From positions 372,001-436,000 of the forward strand of contig NZ_FCOX02000001.1 of NCBI RefSeq assembly GCF_900044055.2: DNA of 64,000 nucleotides, written 5' to 3'. This document shows, one piece after another, positions 19,556 to 29,436 of this stretch; within the stretch, counting starts at the first letter, position 1, and every line of letters begins with the position of its first letter. Both the position numbers and the translations under genes were made by a program. The notes beneath the pieces are model-generated. The model was not told the DNA's origin. It did not search any database and saw only the letters and a program-made list of their open reading frames with translations. The DNA is from Caballeronia calidae. GTDB taxonomy: Bacteria; Pseudomonadota; Gammaproteobacteria; Burkholderiales; Burkholderiaceae.

Positions 19556-21661
19556 TCACGCCCCAATCAGATTCACCACCTTCACATTCCGCGTATCCGG
19601 TACTTCCGCATACGACAGCACCTTCAATTGCGGCAGACTTCTCCTGAGAAAGCGAGCCAGCATCGCCCGCAGCGAATGCTGCACCAGCAACACCGGCGGC
19701 AAGCCCAGGTTCTGCTGACGCATGATCGCGTTCTGCGTCGAGTTCATCAGCGTCTGCGCGAGCCCCGGCTCAAGCCCCGGATTCGTGCCCGTCGACAGCG
19801 CCTGCGACAGCACACGTTCCAGCGTCGGATCGAGGCCCATCACCTGCAGATCGTCGGTGCCCGGATACCACTGCTGCGTGATCGCGCGACCCAGCGCGAG
19901 ACGCACCGCCGCCGTGAGATCGTGCGGATCGGACATGCGCGGCGCGTGTTCCTGCAGCGCGTCGAGGATCGTGCGCATATCGCGGATCGGCACGCTCTCG
20001 TCGAGCAGGTTCTGCAGCACCTTCTGCAGCGTGGTGAGCGACAGCACCTTCGGAACGAGATCGTCCGTGAGCGAAGGCGTGTCCTTGCCGATGCGCTCGA
20101 TCAACGCCTGCACTTCCTGTCGTCCGAGCAATTCCGCGGCATGCGTCACGACGAGATGATTCAAATGCGTCGCGACGACCGTGCTCGCATCGACCACCGT
20201 GTAGCCGTACACCTGAGCCTGTTCGCGCAGATTCGTGTCGATCCACACGGCGGGCAGGCCGAACGCCGGGTCCGTCGTCTGGTTGCCGGGCAGCGCGGCC
20301 GAAACCTGCCCCGGATTGATCGCGAGCCACTGCCCCGGAAACGCCTCGCCGACACCCACTTCCACGCCCTTCAGCGCGATGCGATAACCATTCGGCCGCA
20401 GTTCGAGATTGTCGCGAATGTGAATGACCGGCGGCAAAAAGCCGATTTCCTGCGCGAACTTCTTGCGGATGCCCTTGATGCGCTTGAGCAACTCGCCGTC
20501 GCTGTTGCGGTCGACGAGCGGAATCAGGCGATAACCCACTTCCAGCCCGAGCGGATCGATGAGCGAGACATCCTCCCAGCTCGCCTCCGCATTCTCCGCC
20601 GACGCGGCCGCGGCGCTCGCCGCGAGCGGCGTGACATCGGTGACGGCGCTCTTCTTCTTTGCCTCGGCGCGTTTGTTCATCGTGCGCGCGGCGTAGATGA
20701 GGCCGCCGCCGAGCAGAATGAACGCGAAATGCGGCATGCCTGGAATCAAACCCATGATGCCGATGATCACGCCCGTGATCATCAGCACGCGCGGGTTCTG
20801 GAACAACTGGCCGGTCAGCTGCGTGCCGATGTCTTCCTCGGTCGCGACGCGCGACACGATCACGCCCGCCGCCGTCGAGATGATGAGCGACGGAATCTGC
20901 GCGACGAGGCCATCGCCGATGGTCAGCAGCGTGTAGTTGGTCGCCGCGTGCGCGAAGTCCATGTCGTGCTGGAGCATGCCGACGATCAGCCCGCCCACCA
21001 CGTTGATCACCATGATCAGCAAGCCCGCGATCGCGTCGCCGCGCACGAACTTGCTCGCACCGTCCATCGAGCCGTAGAACTCGGCTTCCTGCGCGACACC
21101 CTGACGGCGCTTCTTCGCCGTTTCCTCGTTGATGAGGCCGGCGTTCAGATCGGCGTCGATGGCCATCTGCTTGCCGGGCATCGCGTCGAGCGTGAAGCGC
21201 GCGCCCACTTCCGCGATACGTCCCGCGCCCTTCGTGATGACCATGAAGTTGATGATCATCAGAATCACGAACACGACGATACCGACCGCGAAATTCCCGC
21301 CGACGAGAAAGTGCCCGAACGACTCGATCACCTGACCCGCGGCGTCCGGGCCGGTGTGGCCTTCGAGCAGCACGATACGCGTCGACGCGACGTTCAGCGA
21401 AAGCCGCAGCAACGTCGAGAACAGCAGCACGCTCGGGAACGCCGCGAAGTCGAGCGGCTTTTGCGTGTACATGCTGACGAGCAGCACCATCACCGACAGC
21501 GCGATGTTGAAGGTGAACAGCAAGTCGAGCAGGAACGACGGCAAGGGCAGAATCATCATGCCCAGGATCATGCAGATCAGGATCGGGCCGGCGAGGGCTC
21601 GCAAGTTCTGCGTGCCGAGCGCGTCGGGCCGTTTGGCGAAAAATCCAGCGCGCGCGTTCAT
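19556..21661 (-). CDS. flhA: Flagellar export gate protein FlhA
   Basis: Core of the flagellar type III export gate in the inner membrane, with a large cytoplasmic domain that docks chaperone-substrate pairs. 701 residues; about eight membrane helices in the first 330 residues, the FHIPEP-family signature around RLSLNVASTRIVLLEGHTG, then the cytoplasmic domain. Its ATG overlaps the flhB stop by 4 bases, so the two are co-translated. In related genomes flhF normally follows; here the next gene is the unrelated DUF1828 pair. Confidence 0.97.
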   Translation of the reverse strand: MNARAGFFAKRPDALGTQNLRALAGPILICMILGMMILPLPSFLLDLLFTFNIALSVMVLLVSMYTQKPLDFAAFPSVLLFSTLLRLSLNVASTRIVLLEGHTGPDAAGQVIESFGHFLVGGNFAVGIVVFVILMIINFMVITKGAGRIAEVGARFTLDAMPGKQMAIDADLNAGLINEETAKKRRQGVAQEAEFYGSMDGASKFVRGDAIAGLLIMVINVVGGLIVGMLQHDMDFAHAATNYTLLTIGDGLVAQIPSLIISTAAGVIVSRVATEEDIGTQLTGQLFQNPRVLMITGVIIGIMGLIPGMPHFAFILLGGGLIYAARTMNKRAEAKKKSAVTDVTPLAASAAAASAENAEASWEDVSLIDPLGLEVGYRLIPLVDRNSDGELLKRIKGIRKKFAQEIGFLPPVIHIRDNLELRPNGYRIALKGVEVGVGEAFPGQWLAINPGQVSAALPGNQTTDPAFGLPAVWIDTNLREQAQVYGYTVVDASTVVATHLNHLVVTHAAELLGRQEVQALIERIGKDTPSLTDDLVPKVLSLTTLQKVLQNLLDESVPIRDMRTILDALQEHAPRMSDPHDLTAAVRLALGRAITQQWYPGTDDLQVMGLDPTLERVLSQALSTGTNPGLEPGLAQTLMNSTQNAIMRQQNLGLPPVLLVQHSLRAMLARFLRRSLPQLKVLSYAEVPDTRNVKVVNLIGA

Positions 21662-22866
21662 GCTGCGGCTCCCTTGTCAGTGTTGTCGCCAGCCAGGGCC
21701 TCCGCGGCTTCCTGGTCGGCATCGGCGTCGGAAACGCCGCCTTTGTCCAGTTCTTTCGGCACGTCGAGATCGGAAGGCTCTTCCGGTTCGATTCCGCCGT
21801 CTTCCTTGTAGCGCTTGAGCTGGTAGACCCACGCCAGCACCTGCGCGACCGCGCCGTAGAGCGCGCCCGGAATCTCGCGGTTGATCTCGACGTTGTGATA
21901 CAGCGCGCGCGCGAGCGGCGGCGCTTCGAGCAGCGGCACGTTGTGCTCGCGTCCCAATTCGCGGATGCGCGCCGCGACCAGATTCACGCCCTTCGCGACG
22001 ACCTTCGGCGCGCGCATCTGGCCATCGGCGTACTTCAGCGCGACGGCGAAGTGCGTCGGGTTCGTGACGATGACATCGGCGGTCGGGATCGCCTGCATCA
22101 TCCGGCGACGCGCGGCCGCGCGCTGCTGCTGGCGGATCTTGCCCTTGATGTGCGGATCGCCTTCGTTTTCCTTGTGCTCGCGCTTCACTTCTTCCTTGCT
22201 CATGCGCAGCTTCTTCGCGTGCGAGTAGAGCTGATACGGCACGTCGACGGCCGCGACGAGAAACAGTCCGGCGATCGCCATGCCGCAGCACACGAAGATC
22301 AGATGCATCGCGTCGGCGAGCGCGAGACCGAGCGGCTTGGTCAGCAAACCGAGCACTTCGGCCTTGCGGCTCCAGATCGCCGATCCCGCCATGCCGCCGA
22401 CGACGATCGTTTTCAACATCGACATCCCGAGCTGAACCGGCCCTTGCACGGAGAAAATCTTGCCGAGGCCGCTGATCGGATTGAGCCGCCCGAAGTTCGG
22501 TGCGAGCGGCTTCGTCGTGATGAGCCAGCCGCCCAGCGCCATCGGCGCGGCGAGCGCGGCGAAACCCGTGAGCACGAGCACCGGCAGCACGGCGAACAAA
22601 CCTTCCTTGCCCGCGTTCGCCGCGCCGATCATCATCTGGCGCGTGTCGAGCACGGTCGCGTGATCGAAGGTGAACGCACCGCGCAGAATCGACTGCAAAT
22701 GCTGGCTGATCGTCCCCGACAGGCCCCACACGCCGAAAAATCCCGCCGCGAGCAGCGCGAAAGACGCGAGCTCGCGTGAACGCGCAACCTGGCCTTCCTC
22801 CCGCGCCTTTTCCAGGCGCTTGGGAGTGGCTGATTCGGTTTTTTCGAGATCGCTTTCTTCTGCCAC
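21658..22866 (-). CDS. flhB: Flagellar export switch protein FlhB
   Basis: Export-gate subunit that switches substrate class from rod/hook to filament proteins after self-cleavage. 402 residues starting at GTG 22866. Four membrane helices are followed by a charged cytoplasmic domain; the autocleavage motif NPTH is intact, followed by FAVALKY and the PKVVAKG segment. A second protein resembling only its C-terminal domain is encoded at 54.5 kb. Confidence 0.96.
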   Translation of the reverse strand: MAEESDLEKTESATPKRLEKAREEGQVARSRELASFALLAAGFFGVWGLSGTISQHLQSILRGAFTFDHATVLDTRQMMIGAANAGKEGLFAVLPVLVLTGFAALAAPMALGGWLITTKPLAPNFGRLNPISGLGKIFSVQGPVQLGMSMLKTIVVGGMAGSAIWSRKAEVLGLLTKPLGLALADAMHLIFVCCGMAIAGLFLVAAVDVPYQLYSHAKKLRMSKEEVKREHKENEGDPHIKGKIRQQQRAAARRRMMQAIPTADVIVTNPTHFAVALKYADGQMRAPKVVAKGVNLVAARIRELGREHNVPLLEAPPLARALYHNVEINREIPGALYGAVAQVLAWVYQLKRYKEDGGIEPEEPSDLDVPKELDKGGVSDADADQEAAEALAGDNTDKGAAA

Positions 22867-23019
22867 CGGGCCTTACTCCGTTCCTTCCATCGTTTCCACA
22901 TGCGAGCGGTGCGAAGCCGCTTTTTGATGAAAGCGATTATTGCGGAAGGCGTCGAGCGGCCATCGACGGATAAGGCCGGTGAAAAGGGGGTTATTCGCTA
23001 GATGAAAGCGCGGGAAACG

Positions 23020-23062
23020 AAAGCGGCGCGTGCCTCGCAAGAAGCACGCGCCGTTTCTTTCG
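23020..23062 (-). terminator. Rho-independent-like terminator after flgN
   Basis: Perfect 9-bp stem GGCGCGTGC (23025-23033) with GCACGCGCC (23044-23052), extended by A/T pairs outside, and a T-rich tail on the minus strand. It lies directly downstream of flgMN and upstream of flhB. Confidence 0.75.
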
Positions 23063-23079
23063 ATGAAGCGTCGGGGCGA

Positions 23080-23526
23080 TCAGGCGCCCGGCACGCGGCC
23101 GTCCGGGCCGTAGAACCCGGCCTTCGACGGCGCGACCTGCAAGGCGGCAAGCGCCTTGCGGTTGTATTCCATGCGTGTGCGGATCAGCACGCCGTTGTTG
23201 TTGTTGCCCTGTTTCGCGCGGCGGGCGGCGGCGGTGAGCAGCGCCCATTGCTCGGCGATCGCGCCGTCGTTCGCAGCCGCGGCTTCCATGCCGACAAAGC
23301 CGCCGGGGAAACCGAGCGCGTTCAACTGCTCGTCGCGGGTCTTTTCGAGTGCCGAGATGCGCTCGGTGAGCGCGGTCTTGTTCTCGACGATCCCGGGCAG
23401 CGCCGGAAGCGGCTGCGCGGCGATCAGCGCTTTTTCCTCATCGACGAGGAGGGATTCGAATGCCTGAACAGCGGCGACTTCTTCGGTGACGGTGGCCAGC
23501 AGGGCGTCTCTCATTGCATCGCTCAT
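23080..23526 (-). CDS. flgN: Flagellar export chaperone FlgN
   Basis: Cytoplasmic chaperone for the hook-filament junction proteins FlgK and FlgL. 148 residues, mostly helical and acidic at the start (MSDAMRDALLATVTEEVAAV), matching FlgN in size and pattern, and directly after flgM as usual. The C-terminus (KAGFYGPDGRVPGA) is the conserved end of the family in beta-proteobacteria. Confidence 0.88.
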   Translation of the reverse strand: MSDAMRDALLATVTEEVAAVQAFESLLVDEEKALIAAQPLPALPGIVENKTALTERISALEKTRDEQLNALGFPGGFVGMEAAAANDGAIAEQWALLTAAARRAKQGNNNNGVLIRTRMEYNRKALAALQVAPSKAGFYGPDGRVPGA

Positions 23527-23615
23527 AAAGCAGAAGCGGTTTCAAAAAGCCGCCCGGTGCGATGAACGCCGCCTGCGCGCGCCTGCTTTTTGCAAGCGCG
23601 GCCGGATCACTGCGT

Positions 23616-23951
23616 TCAGCCGCCGGTCGGCGGGGTTCTCGTTTGCAGCAGGTCGCGGGCGGTGCTCAGAATGCCGTCGGCGATCTTGCTCGTGTCCATC
23701 TTCAGGCTGCCGTCGCGGATCGCGGCCTTGATCGATTCGACTTTCGCCGTGTCGATGTCCGATCCGTTCGATGCGCGCAAGTCGCTCGACAGCGACGACA
23801 AGCTCACCGTCGAATTCTTCGCCGGGCTCGCGTCCGATTGCTGCACGGTGCTCGCGGCACCCTTCGCGTCGCTTTGCGACGTGCGCGGCAGGTTGTCTTG
23901 AAGGCCTGCCAGAGTGGTGTTGCTATTCGATTCGATCTTCACGATGTCCAT
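23616..23951 (-). CDS. flgM: Anti-sigma-28 factor FlgM
   Basis: Binds FliA and is exported through the finished hook, releasing late gene expression. 111 residues; the Ser/Asp-rich N-terminus is disordered, and the C-terminal sigma-binding part reads DTAKVESIKAAIRDGSLKMD then SKIADGILSTARDLL, typical of FlgM. A near-consensus sigma-28 promoter lies 21 bases before its start, giving the classic autoregulatory loop. Confidence 0.95.
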   Translation of the reverse strand: MDIVKIESNSNTTLAGLQDNLPRTSQSDAKGAASTVQQSDASPAKNSTVSLSSLSSDLRASNGSDIDTAKVESIKAAIRDGSLKMDTSKIADGILSTARDLLQTRTPPTGG

Positions 23952-23971
23952 TCCCGAACGTGTTGAGTCCT

Positions 23972-23999
23972 TTATCGGCGAGGGTGCTTGAAAACTTTA
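23972..23999 (-). promoter_or_regulatory. Sigma-28 promoter of flgMN
   Basis: On the minus strand TAAAGTTT and GCCGATAA are both perfect matches to the enteric sigma-28 consensus. They are separated by 12 bases by my count, one more than the usual 11, which may weaken the promoter. Confidence 0.8.
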
Positions 24000-24121
24000 C
24001 CCTGCCGGGGAACAGCCAACTGCCGATCGGCGCGCTCATCGCCATGAAAGCCTTATCGGGCGGGCTTTCGGCGCATTTGCAACAAAATGAAACAAACGTG
24101 GGGGACCGAACACTTCGCCAT

Positions 24122-25429
24122 TTACAGCGCCACTTCCACTGTCTGACCGTCCTTCACGATGCCGGTGATGATCTGGCCGCCGGCGGTTTTTACGCGAACC
24201 TGCTGGCCGGGCGCGGCGTTGTTCATCGCGGTGCCTTCGGCCGAAATCGAGAAGCCGGAGCCGCCGGCGACCACGCGCACGTTCTGCCCGATCGCCACCG
24301 AGCTCGCCGCGCGCAGCATGTCGGTGCGCAGCGGCAGGCCGGCGGGCACGCGCGACAACGCGACCGCGCCGACGGCCTGCGCCGGATCGGTGACGATGGC
24401 TTGCGGCATCGCGGTGATGTCGCCGTCGCGGGCGATCAGATCGGCGTTGCTCAGCACTTCGCCCGGCGCGATGGCGCGCGCGGCCGAATAGTAAGTGGCG
24501 TTGATCGACACGCGCGCCTGGACATACAGCGTCCACGGACGCTCGCCGATACAGCGCACGCCGACCGTCATGCGGCCCCAGAGGCGCGCGCCGGTCGGCA
24601 TGAAGGGATCGAGCGCGGAGCAGGCGGCGAGGCCGCGCGGGAAAACGGGCGTGACGGTGATCTCGACCTTGCCCGGCAAACCTGCGGCCTGCTGCTGCAG
24701 AAAGTTGAGCGCGGCGAGGCGGATCGATTCGCCGTCCTGCATCGCGGCAGGCGTGCCGGGCGCTTGTGGCAACGCGGCGGCAGCCGGCGCGGCTGCGGCA
24801 GACGGATTGAAGCTGACGCGCCGCATCGGTGACGCGGCGCCGGCGACGGGCGCAGCGGGACTGGCGGCGACAGGTTTCGCATTGGCGTTGCGGGCGATGC
24901 CATCGTCGCGCGTGACGACGACGGGCGTCACATCGCGCGAAGCCGAAGCGACGGGAACCCTCGCGAGCGCGGGCGCCGCGACCGGCGCGGCGGGCGCCGT
25001 CGCGCGCGCGGGCTTCGCTTCGCCCGGACCGGGAATGACGATCATCCCGTTCGCGTCGTTCATCGAATCGTCGGCGGCGTCGGCGCGGGCGTCGAGTTCC
25101 AGCGCGGCGTTGCGCATCGCGGCGTCGGCGGCTTTCGTCGCGGCGCGATAGCCGCTCGGTCGCGCGATCTCGGGCGCGGGCATCGCCGGAACAGCGGCCG
25201 GTGCGCGCGAAACCGGCGCAGCCAGGCTCTTCGCCATATCGGCGGCGGCGGCGGGATTGGTCTCCGCGTTGCCGGGAATGACGATCGGGCCATCGCCCTG
25301 CTGCGCATACGCGCCCGCCGCGACGCCCACGAAAAGCGACACGCCGGCCAGGGCGCGCAACGTGCGGCGCGCGAACGTCGCTGCGGCGCGAGCCGTAGGG
25401 TTCGATGCACGCTTCGCGGACCTGCTCAT
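24122..25429 (-). CDS. flgA: P-ring assembly chaperone FlgA, long form
   Basis: Periplasmic chaperone for P-ring (FlgI) assembly. ATG 25429, preceded by GGAG, gives 435 residues with a signal peptide ending near AGAYAQ. The true FlgA/SAF-like domain occupies roughly the last 220 residues (from AALNFLQQQAAGLPGKVEITV to the end). The first half is a long Ala/Pro-rich, low-complexity segment containing two copies of IVIPG, about twice the usual length of the family. Divergent from flgB. Confidence 0.9.
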   Translation of the reverse strand: MSRSAKRASNPTARAAATFARRTLRALAGVSLFVGVAAGAYAQQGDGPIVIPGNAETNPAAAADMAKSLAAPVSRAPAAVPAMPAPEIARPSGYRAATKAADAAMRNAALELDARADAADDSMNDANGMIVIPGPGEAKPARATAPAAPVAAPALARVPVASASRDVTPVVVTRDDGIARNANAKPVAASPAAPVAGAASPMRRVSFNPSAAAAPAAAALPQAPGTPAAMQDGESIRLAALNFLQQQAAGLPGKVEITVTPVFPRGLAACSALDPFMPTGARLWGRMTVGVRCIGERPWTLYVQARVSINATYYSAARAIAPGEVLSNADLIARDGDITAMPQAIVTDPAQAVGAVALSRVPAGLPLRTDMLRAASSVAIGQNVRVVAGGSGFSISAEGTAMNNAAPGQQVRVKTAGGQIITGIVKDGQTVEVAL

Positions 25430-25666
25430 CACTTTTCTCCGTACCTGATTCGATCGAGCCGCGATCATCGCGGCGTTTCCGGCAAACCGATCGCGCAAAA
25501 CAAATCCGCCATCGGCCACGAAACGAATTCTAGATATCGGCTGGCGCGGGCAAGCGTCGAATAGAGGCCCCGTTTCCCGGTTATTCGTCGGATTAGTTAT
25601 TGCACGCCGCTCCTAAGATGCGTGTCATGCAAAAAGGCCTCGGCGCTGCCGACAGGAGAAACCGCA

Positions 25667-26146
25667 ATGCTAGACAGACTCGACAAGGAATTCGCATTTG
25701 GCCGCGAGGCGCTCGATGTGCGCGCGTATCGGCAGGAATTGCTGTCGTCGAATATCGCCAACGCCGACACGCCCGGCTACAAGGCGCGCGACGTCGATTT
25801 CTCGAGCGCGCTCGCGGGTGCGCTCAAGCAGGGCGGCGGCGCATCCAGCAACGCGACACTGAAGATGGCGCAGCCCGTCAGCGTGAGCGCGAGCGGCGGC
25901 ATGGCCACGACGGCCAGAGGCCATATGAGCGGCACGTCGACGCTCGCAGCGTCGGGCGGCCCGAGCGACGACTACGGCAAGCTCGCCTATCGCGTGCCGA
26001 GCCAGCCGTCGCTCGACGGCAACACGGTCGATCTCGACGCCGAGCGCGTGCAGTTCGCGGACAACGCGCTGCACTTCGAGGCGGGCATGACGGTGCTGAG
26101 CTCGCAGATCAAGTCGATGCTCTCGGCCATCACGTCCAACAGTTAA
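25667..26146 (+). CDS. flgB: Flagellar rod protein FlgB
   Basis: Proximal rod subunit in the periplasm. 159 residues; start [16 protein letters not shown] with AGGAGA at 25654-25659. The rod-family N-terminal motif [19 protein letters not shown] is present. First gene of flgBCDEFGHIJ, divergent from flgA across about 240 bases. Confidence 0.95.
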   Translation: MLDRLDKEFAFGREALDVRAYRQELLSSNIANADTPGYKARDVDFSSALAGALKQGGGASSNATLKMAQPVSVSASGGMATTARGHMSGTSTLAASGGPSDDYGKLAYRVPSQPSLDGNTVDLDAERVQFADNALHFEAGMTVLSSQIKSMLSAITSNS

Positions 26147-26160
26147 AGAAGCGAGAACGT

Positions 26161-26586
26161 ATGCCTTCCCTGATGAACATCTTCAACGTCGCCGGCTCGG
26201 CGATGTCCGCGCAGGCGCAGCGCCTGAACGTCACCGCGTCGAACCTCGCGAACGCGGACAGCACGACCGGCCCGGACGGCCAGCCGTACAAGGCGAAACA
26301 GGTCGTGTTCGCGGTCGATCCGCTCGGCGGCGCGCGCACTGCGTCGGGCCAGCAGGTCGGCGGCGTGCAGGTGACCGGCGTGATCGACGATCCGAGCCCG
26401 ATGAAAACCAGCTACGACCCGAGCAACCCCGCGGCGAACGCGGACGGTTATGTGACGCTGCCCAACGTCGATCCGGTGCAGGAGATGGTCAACATGATTT
26501 CCGCGTCGCGTTCCTATCAGGCGAACGTCGAAACGCTCAATACCGCCAAGCAACTGATGCTCAAGACCTTGACCATCGGAACCTGA
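26161..26586 (+). CDS. flgC: Flagellar rod protein FlgC
   Basis: Proximal rod subunit, 141 residues. N-terminal motif [15 protein letters not shown] and C-terminal motif [19 protein letters not shown] define the rod/hook family. It begins 14 bases after flgB. Confidence 0.96.
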   Translation: MPSLMNIFNVAGSAMSAQAQRLNVTASNLANADSTTGPDGQPYKAKQVVFAVDPLGGARTASGQQVGGVQVTGVIDDPSPMKTSYDPSNPAANADGYVTLPNVDPVQEMVNMISASRSYQANVETLNTAKQLMLKTLTIGT

Positions 26587-26609
26587 TAGAGACATTCAAG
26601 GAACACAAC

Positions 26610-27335
26610 GTGAGCTCCTCCAGCACAACCATCGGCAGCAACGGCACGACTGTGTCGCAGACCCTGCTCGACACGATGAACGGCGCGTCGAAAAGCACGT
26701 CCAGTTCGTCGACCTCGGCGACCGGCGCGCAATCGGCGTCGGATCTGCAGAACACGTTCCTCACGCTGCTCGTGACGCAACTGAAGAACCAGGACCCGAC
26801 CAACCCCGCCGACAGCTCGCAGATGACCTCGCAGCTCGCGCAGATCAACACGGTGACGGGCATCGGCCAGTTGAACACGTCGCTGTCCTCGCTCGCGACG
26901 CAGCTTTCGGCGGGCCAGCAGACGCAGGCCGCGTTGCTCATCGGCTCGAACGTGCTCGCGGCGGGCAACGGCGTGACGGTGTCGAGCGGCGCATCGTCGA
27001 GCTTCGGCGTGCAGCTCGCGAACGACGTCAGCGACCTGCAGATCGTCGTGAAGAACGCGTCGGGCCAGATCGTCAACACGCTCGATCTCGGCGCGCAAGG
27101 CGCGGGCGTCGTGCCGGTGACGGGCTGGAAGCCGGTCGATTCGAAGGGCAACACGCTCGCCGACGGCAGCTACACGATCACCGCGCAAGGCACGATCAAC
27201 GGCCAGCAGGCGACCGCGACGACGCTCTCGGCTTCGCAGGTGCAAAGCGTCGTGCAGATGTCGGGCGGCGCGCCGGGTCTCAAGCTCGCGAACGGCTCGA
27301 CGGTTGCGCTGACGAGCGTCGCTTCGATTCTCTGA
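26610..27335 (+). CDS. flgD: Hook-assembly scaffold FlgD
   Basis: Hook cap needed for hook polymerisation; exported and later replaced. 241 residues with a GTG start and AAGGA upstream. FLTLLVTQLKNQDPTNP is the FlgD signature, and the FLIG-like middle holds SYTITAQGTINGQ. The N-terminus is Ser/Thr-rich and disordered, as usual for export. Confidence 0.95.
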   Translation: MSSSSTTIGSNGTTVSQTLLDTMNGASKSTSSSSTSATGAQSASDLQNTFLTLLVTQLKNQDPTNPADSSQMTSQLAQINTVTGIGQLNTSLSSLATQLSAGQQTQAALLIGSNVLAAGNGVTVSSGASSSFGVQLANDVSDLQIVVKNASGQIVNTLDLGAQGAGVVPVTGWKPVDSKGNTLADGSYTITAQGTINGQQATATTLSASQVQSVVQMSGGAPGLKLANGSTVALTSVASIL

Positions 27336-27381
27336 TCCCCCATTCCTTTAGGGCGAGCGCGGTCTCGCTGGAGAGATACAC

Positions 27382-28599
27382 ATGAGTTACCAACAAGCAC
27401 TGAGCGGTCTGGGCGCCGCATCGAGCGATCTCGACGTCATCGGCAACAACATCGCGAACGCGAACACGGTCGGCTTCAAGCAGGGCGCGGCCCAGTTCGC
27501 CGACATGTACGCGAACTCGATGGCCACGGCCGTCAGCAACCAGATCGGCATCGGCACGCGCCTCGCGGAAGTGCAGCAGCAGTTTTCGCAAGGCACGATC
27601 ACGACGACCAACCAGGCGCTCGACGTCGCGATCAACGGCAACGGGTTTTATCAGCTGTCGAACAACGGCTCGATCGTGTACTCGCGCAACGGCGTGTTCC
27701 ACCTCGACGACAGCGGCAAGATCGTCAACTCGGCGGGACTGCAGCTGATGGGCTACGCGGCGGATTCGGGCGGCGTCGTCAACAGCGCGAGCACGGTGCC
27801 GCTGACGGTGCCGACCGCGAACATCGCGCCGACGGCCACGAAGAAAATCACCGCCGCGTTCAACCTGAACTCGCAGGACGACGTGAAGGCCGCAGCCGAT
27901 TTCGATCCGACCAACGGCAACACGTATAACGCATCGACGTCCGTCGATGTGTACGACTCGCTCGGCGGCACGCAGAAGGTGTCGGTGTATTTCACGAAGT
28001 CGAGCACGAACACGTGGGAAGCGTTCGCGAGCTACGGCGACCCCGTCGCGGGCAAGACGGATCTCGGCCCGGTCACGTTCGATTCGTCGGGCAACATGAC
28101 CTCGGGCAAGACCTTCACGTTCACGATTCCGGACGGCGCGAGCGCGACGGCCGGCGCGACGCAATCGCTGACGCTCGATCTCTCCGGCACGACGCAGTAC
28201 GGCGCGAAGAGCGGCCTCACGAACCTGCATCAGGACGGCAACAGCACGGGCGAACTGACGGGATTCACGGTCGGCACCGACGGCATGCTGACGGGCAATT
28301 ACTCGAACGGCGAAACCAAGGCGCTCGGCCAGATCGCGATCGCCAACTTCAACAACCAGAACGGCCTGCAGAACCTCGGCGGCAACGTGTATGCGCAGAC
28401 CGCGGCTTCGGGCGCGGCGCAGGTGTCCGTGCCGGGCTCGACCAACCACGGCACGCTGCAGGGCGGCGCGGTGGAGAACTCCAACGTCGATCTGACGAGC
28501 GAGCTCGTGAATCTGATCACCGCGCAGCGCAACTATCAGGCGAACGCGCAAACGATCAAGACGCAGCAGACCGTCGATCAGACGCTGATCAATCTGTAA
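27382..28599 (+). CDS. flgE: Flagellar hook protein FlgE
   Basis: Main subunit of the hook, 405 residues. N-terminal SDLDVIGNNIANANTVGFK and C-terminal VNLITAQRNYQANAQTIKT are the conserved D0 parts; the variable middle forms the outer hook domains. Follows flgD by 46 bases. Confidence 0.96.
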   Translation: MSYQQALSGLGAASSDLDVIGNNIANANTVGFKQGAAQFADMYANSMATAVSNQIGIGTRLAEVQQQFSQGTITTTNQALDVAINGNGFYQLSNNGSIVYSRNGVFHLDDSGKIVNSAGLQLMGYAADSGGVVNSASTVPLTVPTANIAPTATKKITAAFNLNSQDDVKAAADFDPTNGNTYNASTSVDVYDSLGGTQKVSVYFTKSSTNTWEAFASYGDPVAGKTDLGPVTFDSSGNMTSGKTFTFTIPDGASATAGATQSLTLDLSGTTQYGAKSGLTNLHQDGNSTGELTGFTVGTDGMLTGNYSNGETKALGQIAIANFNNQNGLQNLGGNVYAQTAASGAAQVSVPGSTNHGTLQGGAVENSNVDLTSELVNLITAQRNYQANAQTIKTQQTVDQTLINL

Positions 28600-28648
28600 G
28601 CACCGTCCGCACGCGAAATAGACGCATCAGGGAAGAAGGAAGCGATTC

Positions 28649-29401
28649 ATGGACCGTCTGATCTACACCGCGATGACCGGCGCGAGCCAGGCGCTCGAGC
28701 AGCAGGCCGTCGTCGCGAACAACCTCGCGAACACGTCGACCACGGGTTTCAAGGCGCAGCTCGCGGCGTTCCGCCAGGTGCCGATGTCGTTCGAGAACCA
28801 GTCCGCCGATGGCACGACGCGCACCTTCGTGCTCTCGTCGACGCCGAACGCGGATTACTCGGCGGGACCGGTGCAACAGACCGGCAATCCGCTCGATGTC
28901 GCGATTCAGGGCCCCGGCTGGCTGTCCGTGCAGGCGGCGGACGGCAGCGAGGCGTACACGCGCGCGGGCAATCTGCACGTCGATCAGAACGGTCAGCTCG
29001 TCACGGCGAACAATCTGCCGGTGCTGGGCGGCGGCGGTCCGCTGTCGATTCCGCCGGGCGCGGAAGTGACCATCGGCAAGGACGGCACGATCTCCGCGCT
29101 GATTCCGGGCGACCCGCCGACGGCGATCGCCGTGGTCGATCAGCTCAAGCTCGTGAACCCCGATCCGGCGACGCTCACGCGCGGCGATGACGGCCTGTTC
29201 CGCACCGCGAGCGGCGATCCCGCCGACGCGGACCCGAGCGTCGTCGTGGCCGGCGGCGCGCTCGAAGGCAGCAACGTGAATCCGGTCGCCGCGATGGTCT
29301 CGATGATCACCAACGCGCGCCAGTTCCAGATGCAGACGAAGCTGATGGAATCGGCGGACCAGAACGAACAGTCGGCCAACAAGCTGCTCAACTTCTCCTA
29401 A
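28649..29401 (+). CDS. flgF: Flagellar rod protein FlgF
   Basis: Proximal rod subunit, 250 residues. Begins [19 protein letters not shown] and keeps the rod motif [15 protein letters not shown]. Ends [20 protein letters not shown]. Aligned end-to-end with flgG, as in all flg operons. Confidence 0.96.
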   Translation: MDRLIYTAMTGASQALEQQAVVANNLANTSTTGFKAQLAAFRQVPMSFENQSADGTTRTFVLSSTPNADYSAGPVQQTGNPLDVAIQGPGWLSVQAADGSEAYTRAGNLHVDQNGQLVTANNLPVLGGGGPLSIPPGAEVTIGKDGTISALIPGDPPTAIAVVDQLKLVNPDPATLTRGDDGLFRTASGDPADADPSVVVAGGALEGSNVNPVAAMVSMITNARQFQMQTKLMESADQNEQSANKLLNFS

Positions 29402-29436
29402 GCGGCGCACGCAAGCCATACAGGAAACGAAAGAAC

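Noticed and set aside
19532-21811. 759-codon frame antisense to flhA
   Set aside because: Arg/His-rich shadow of a well-supported gene.
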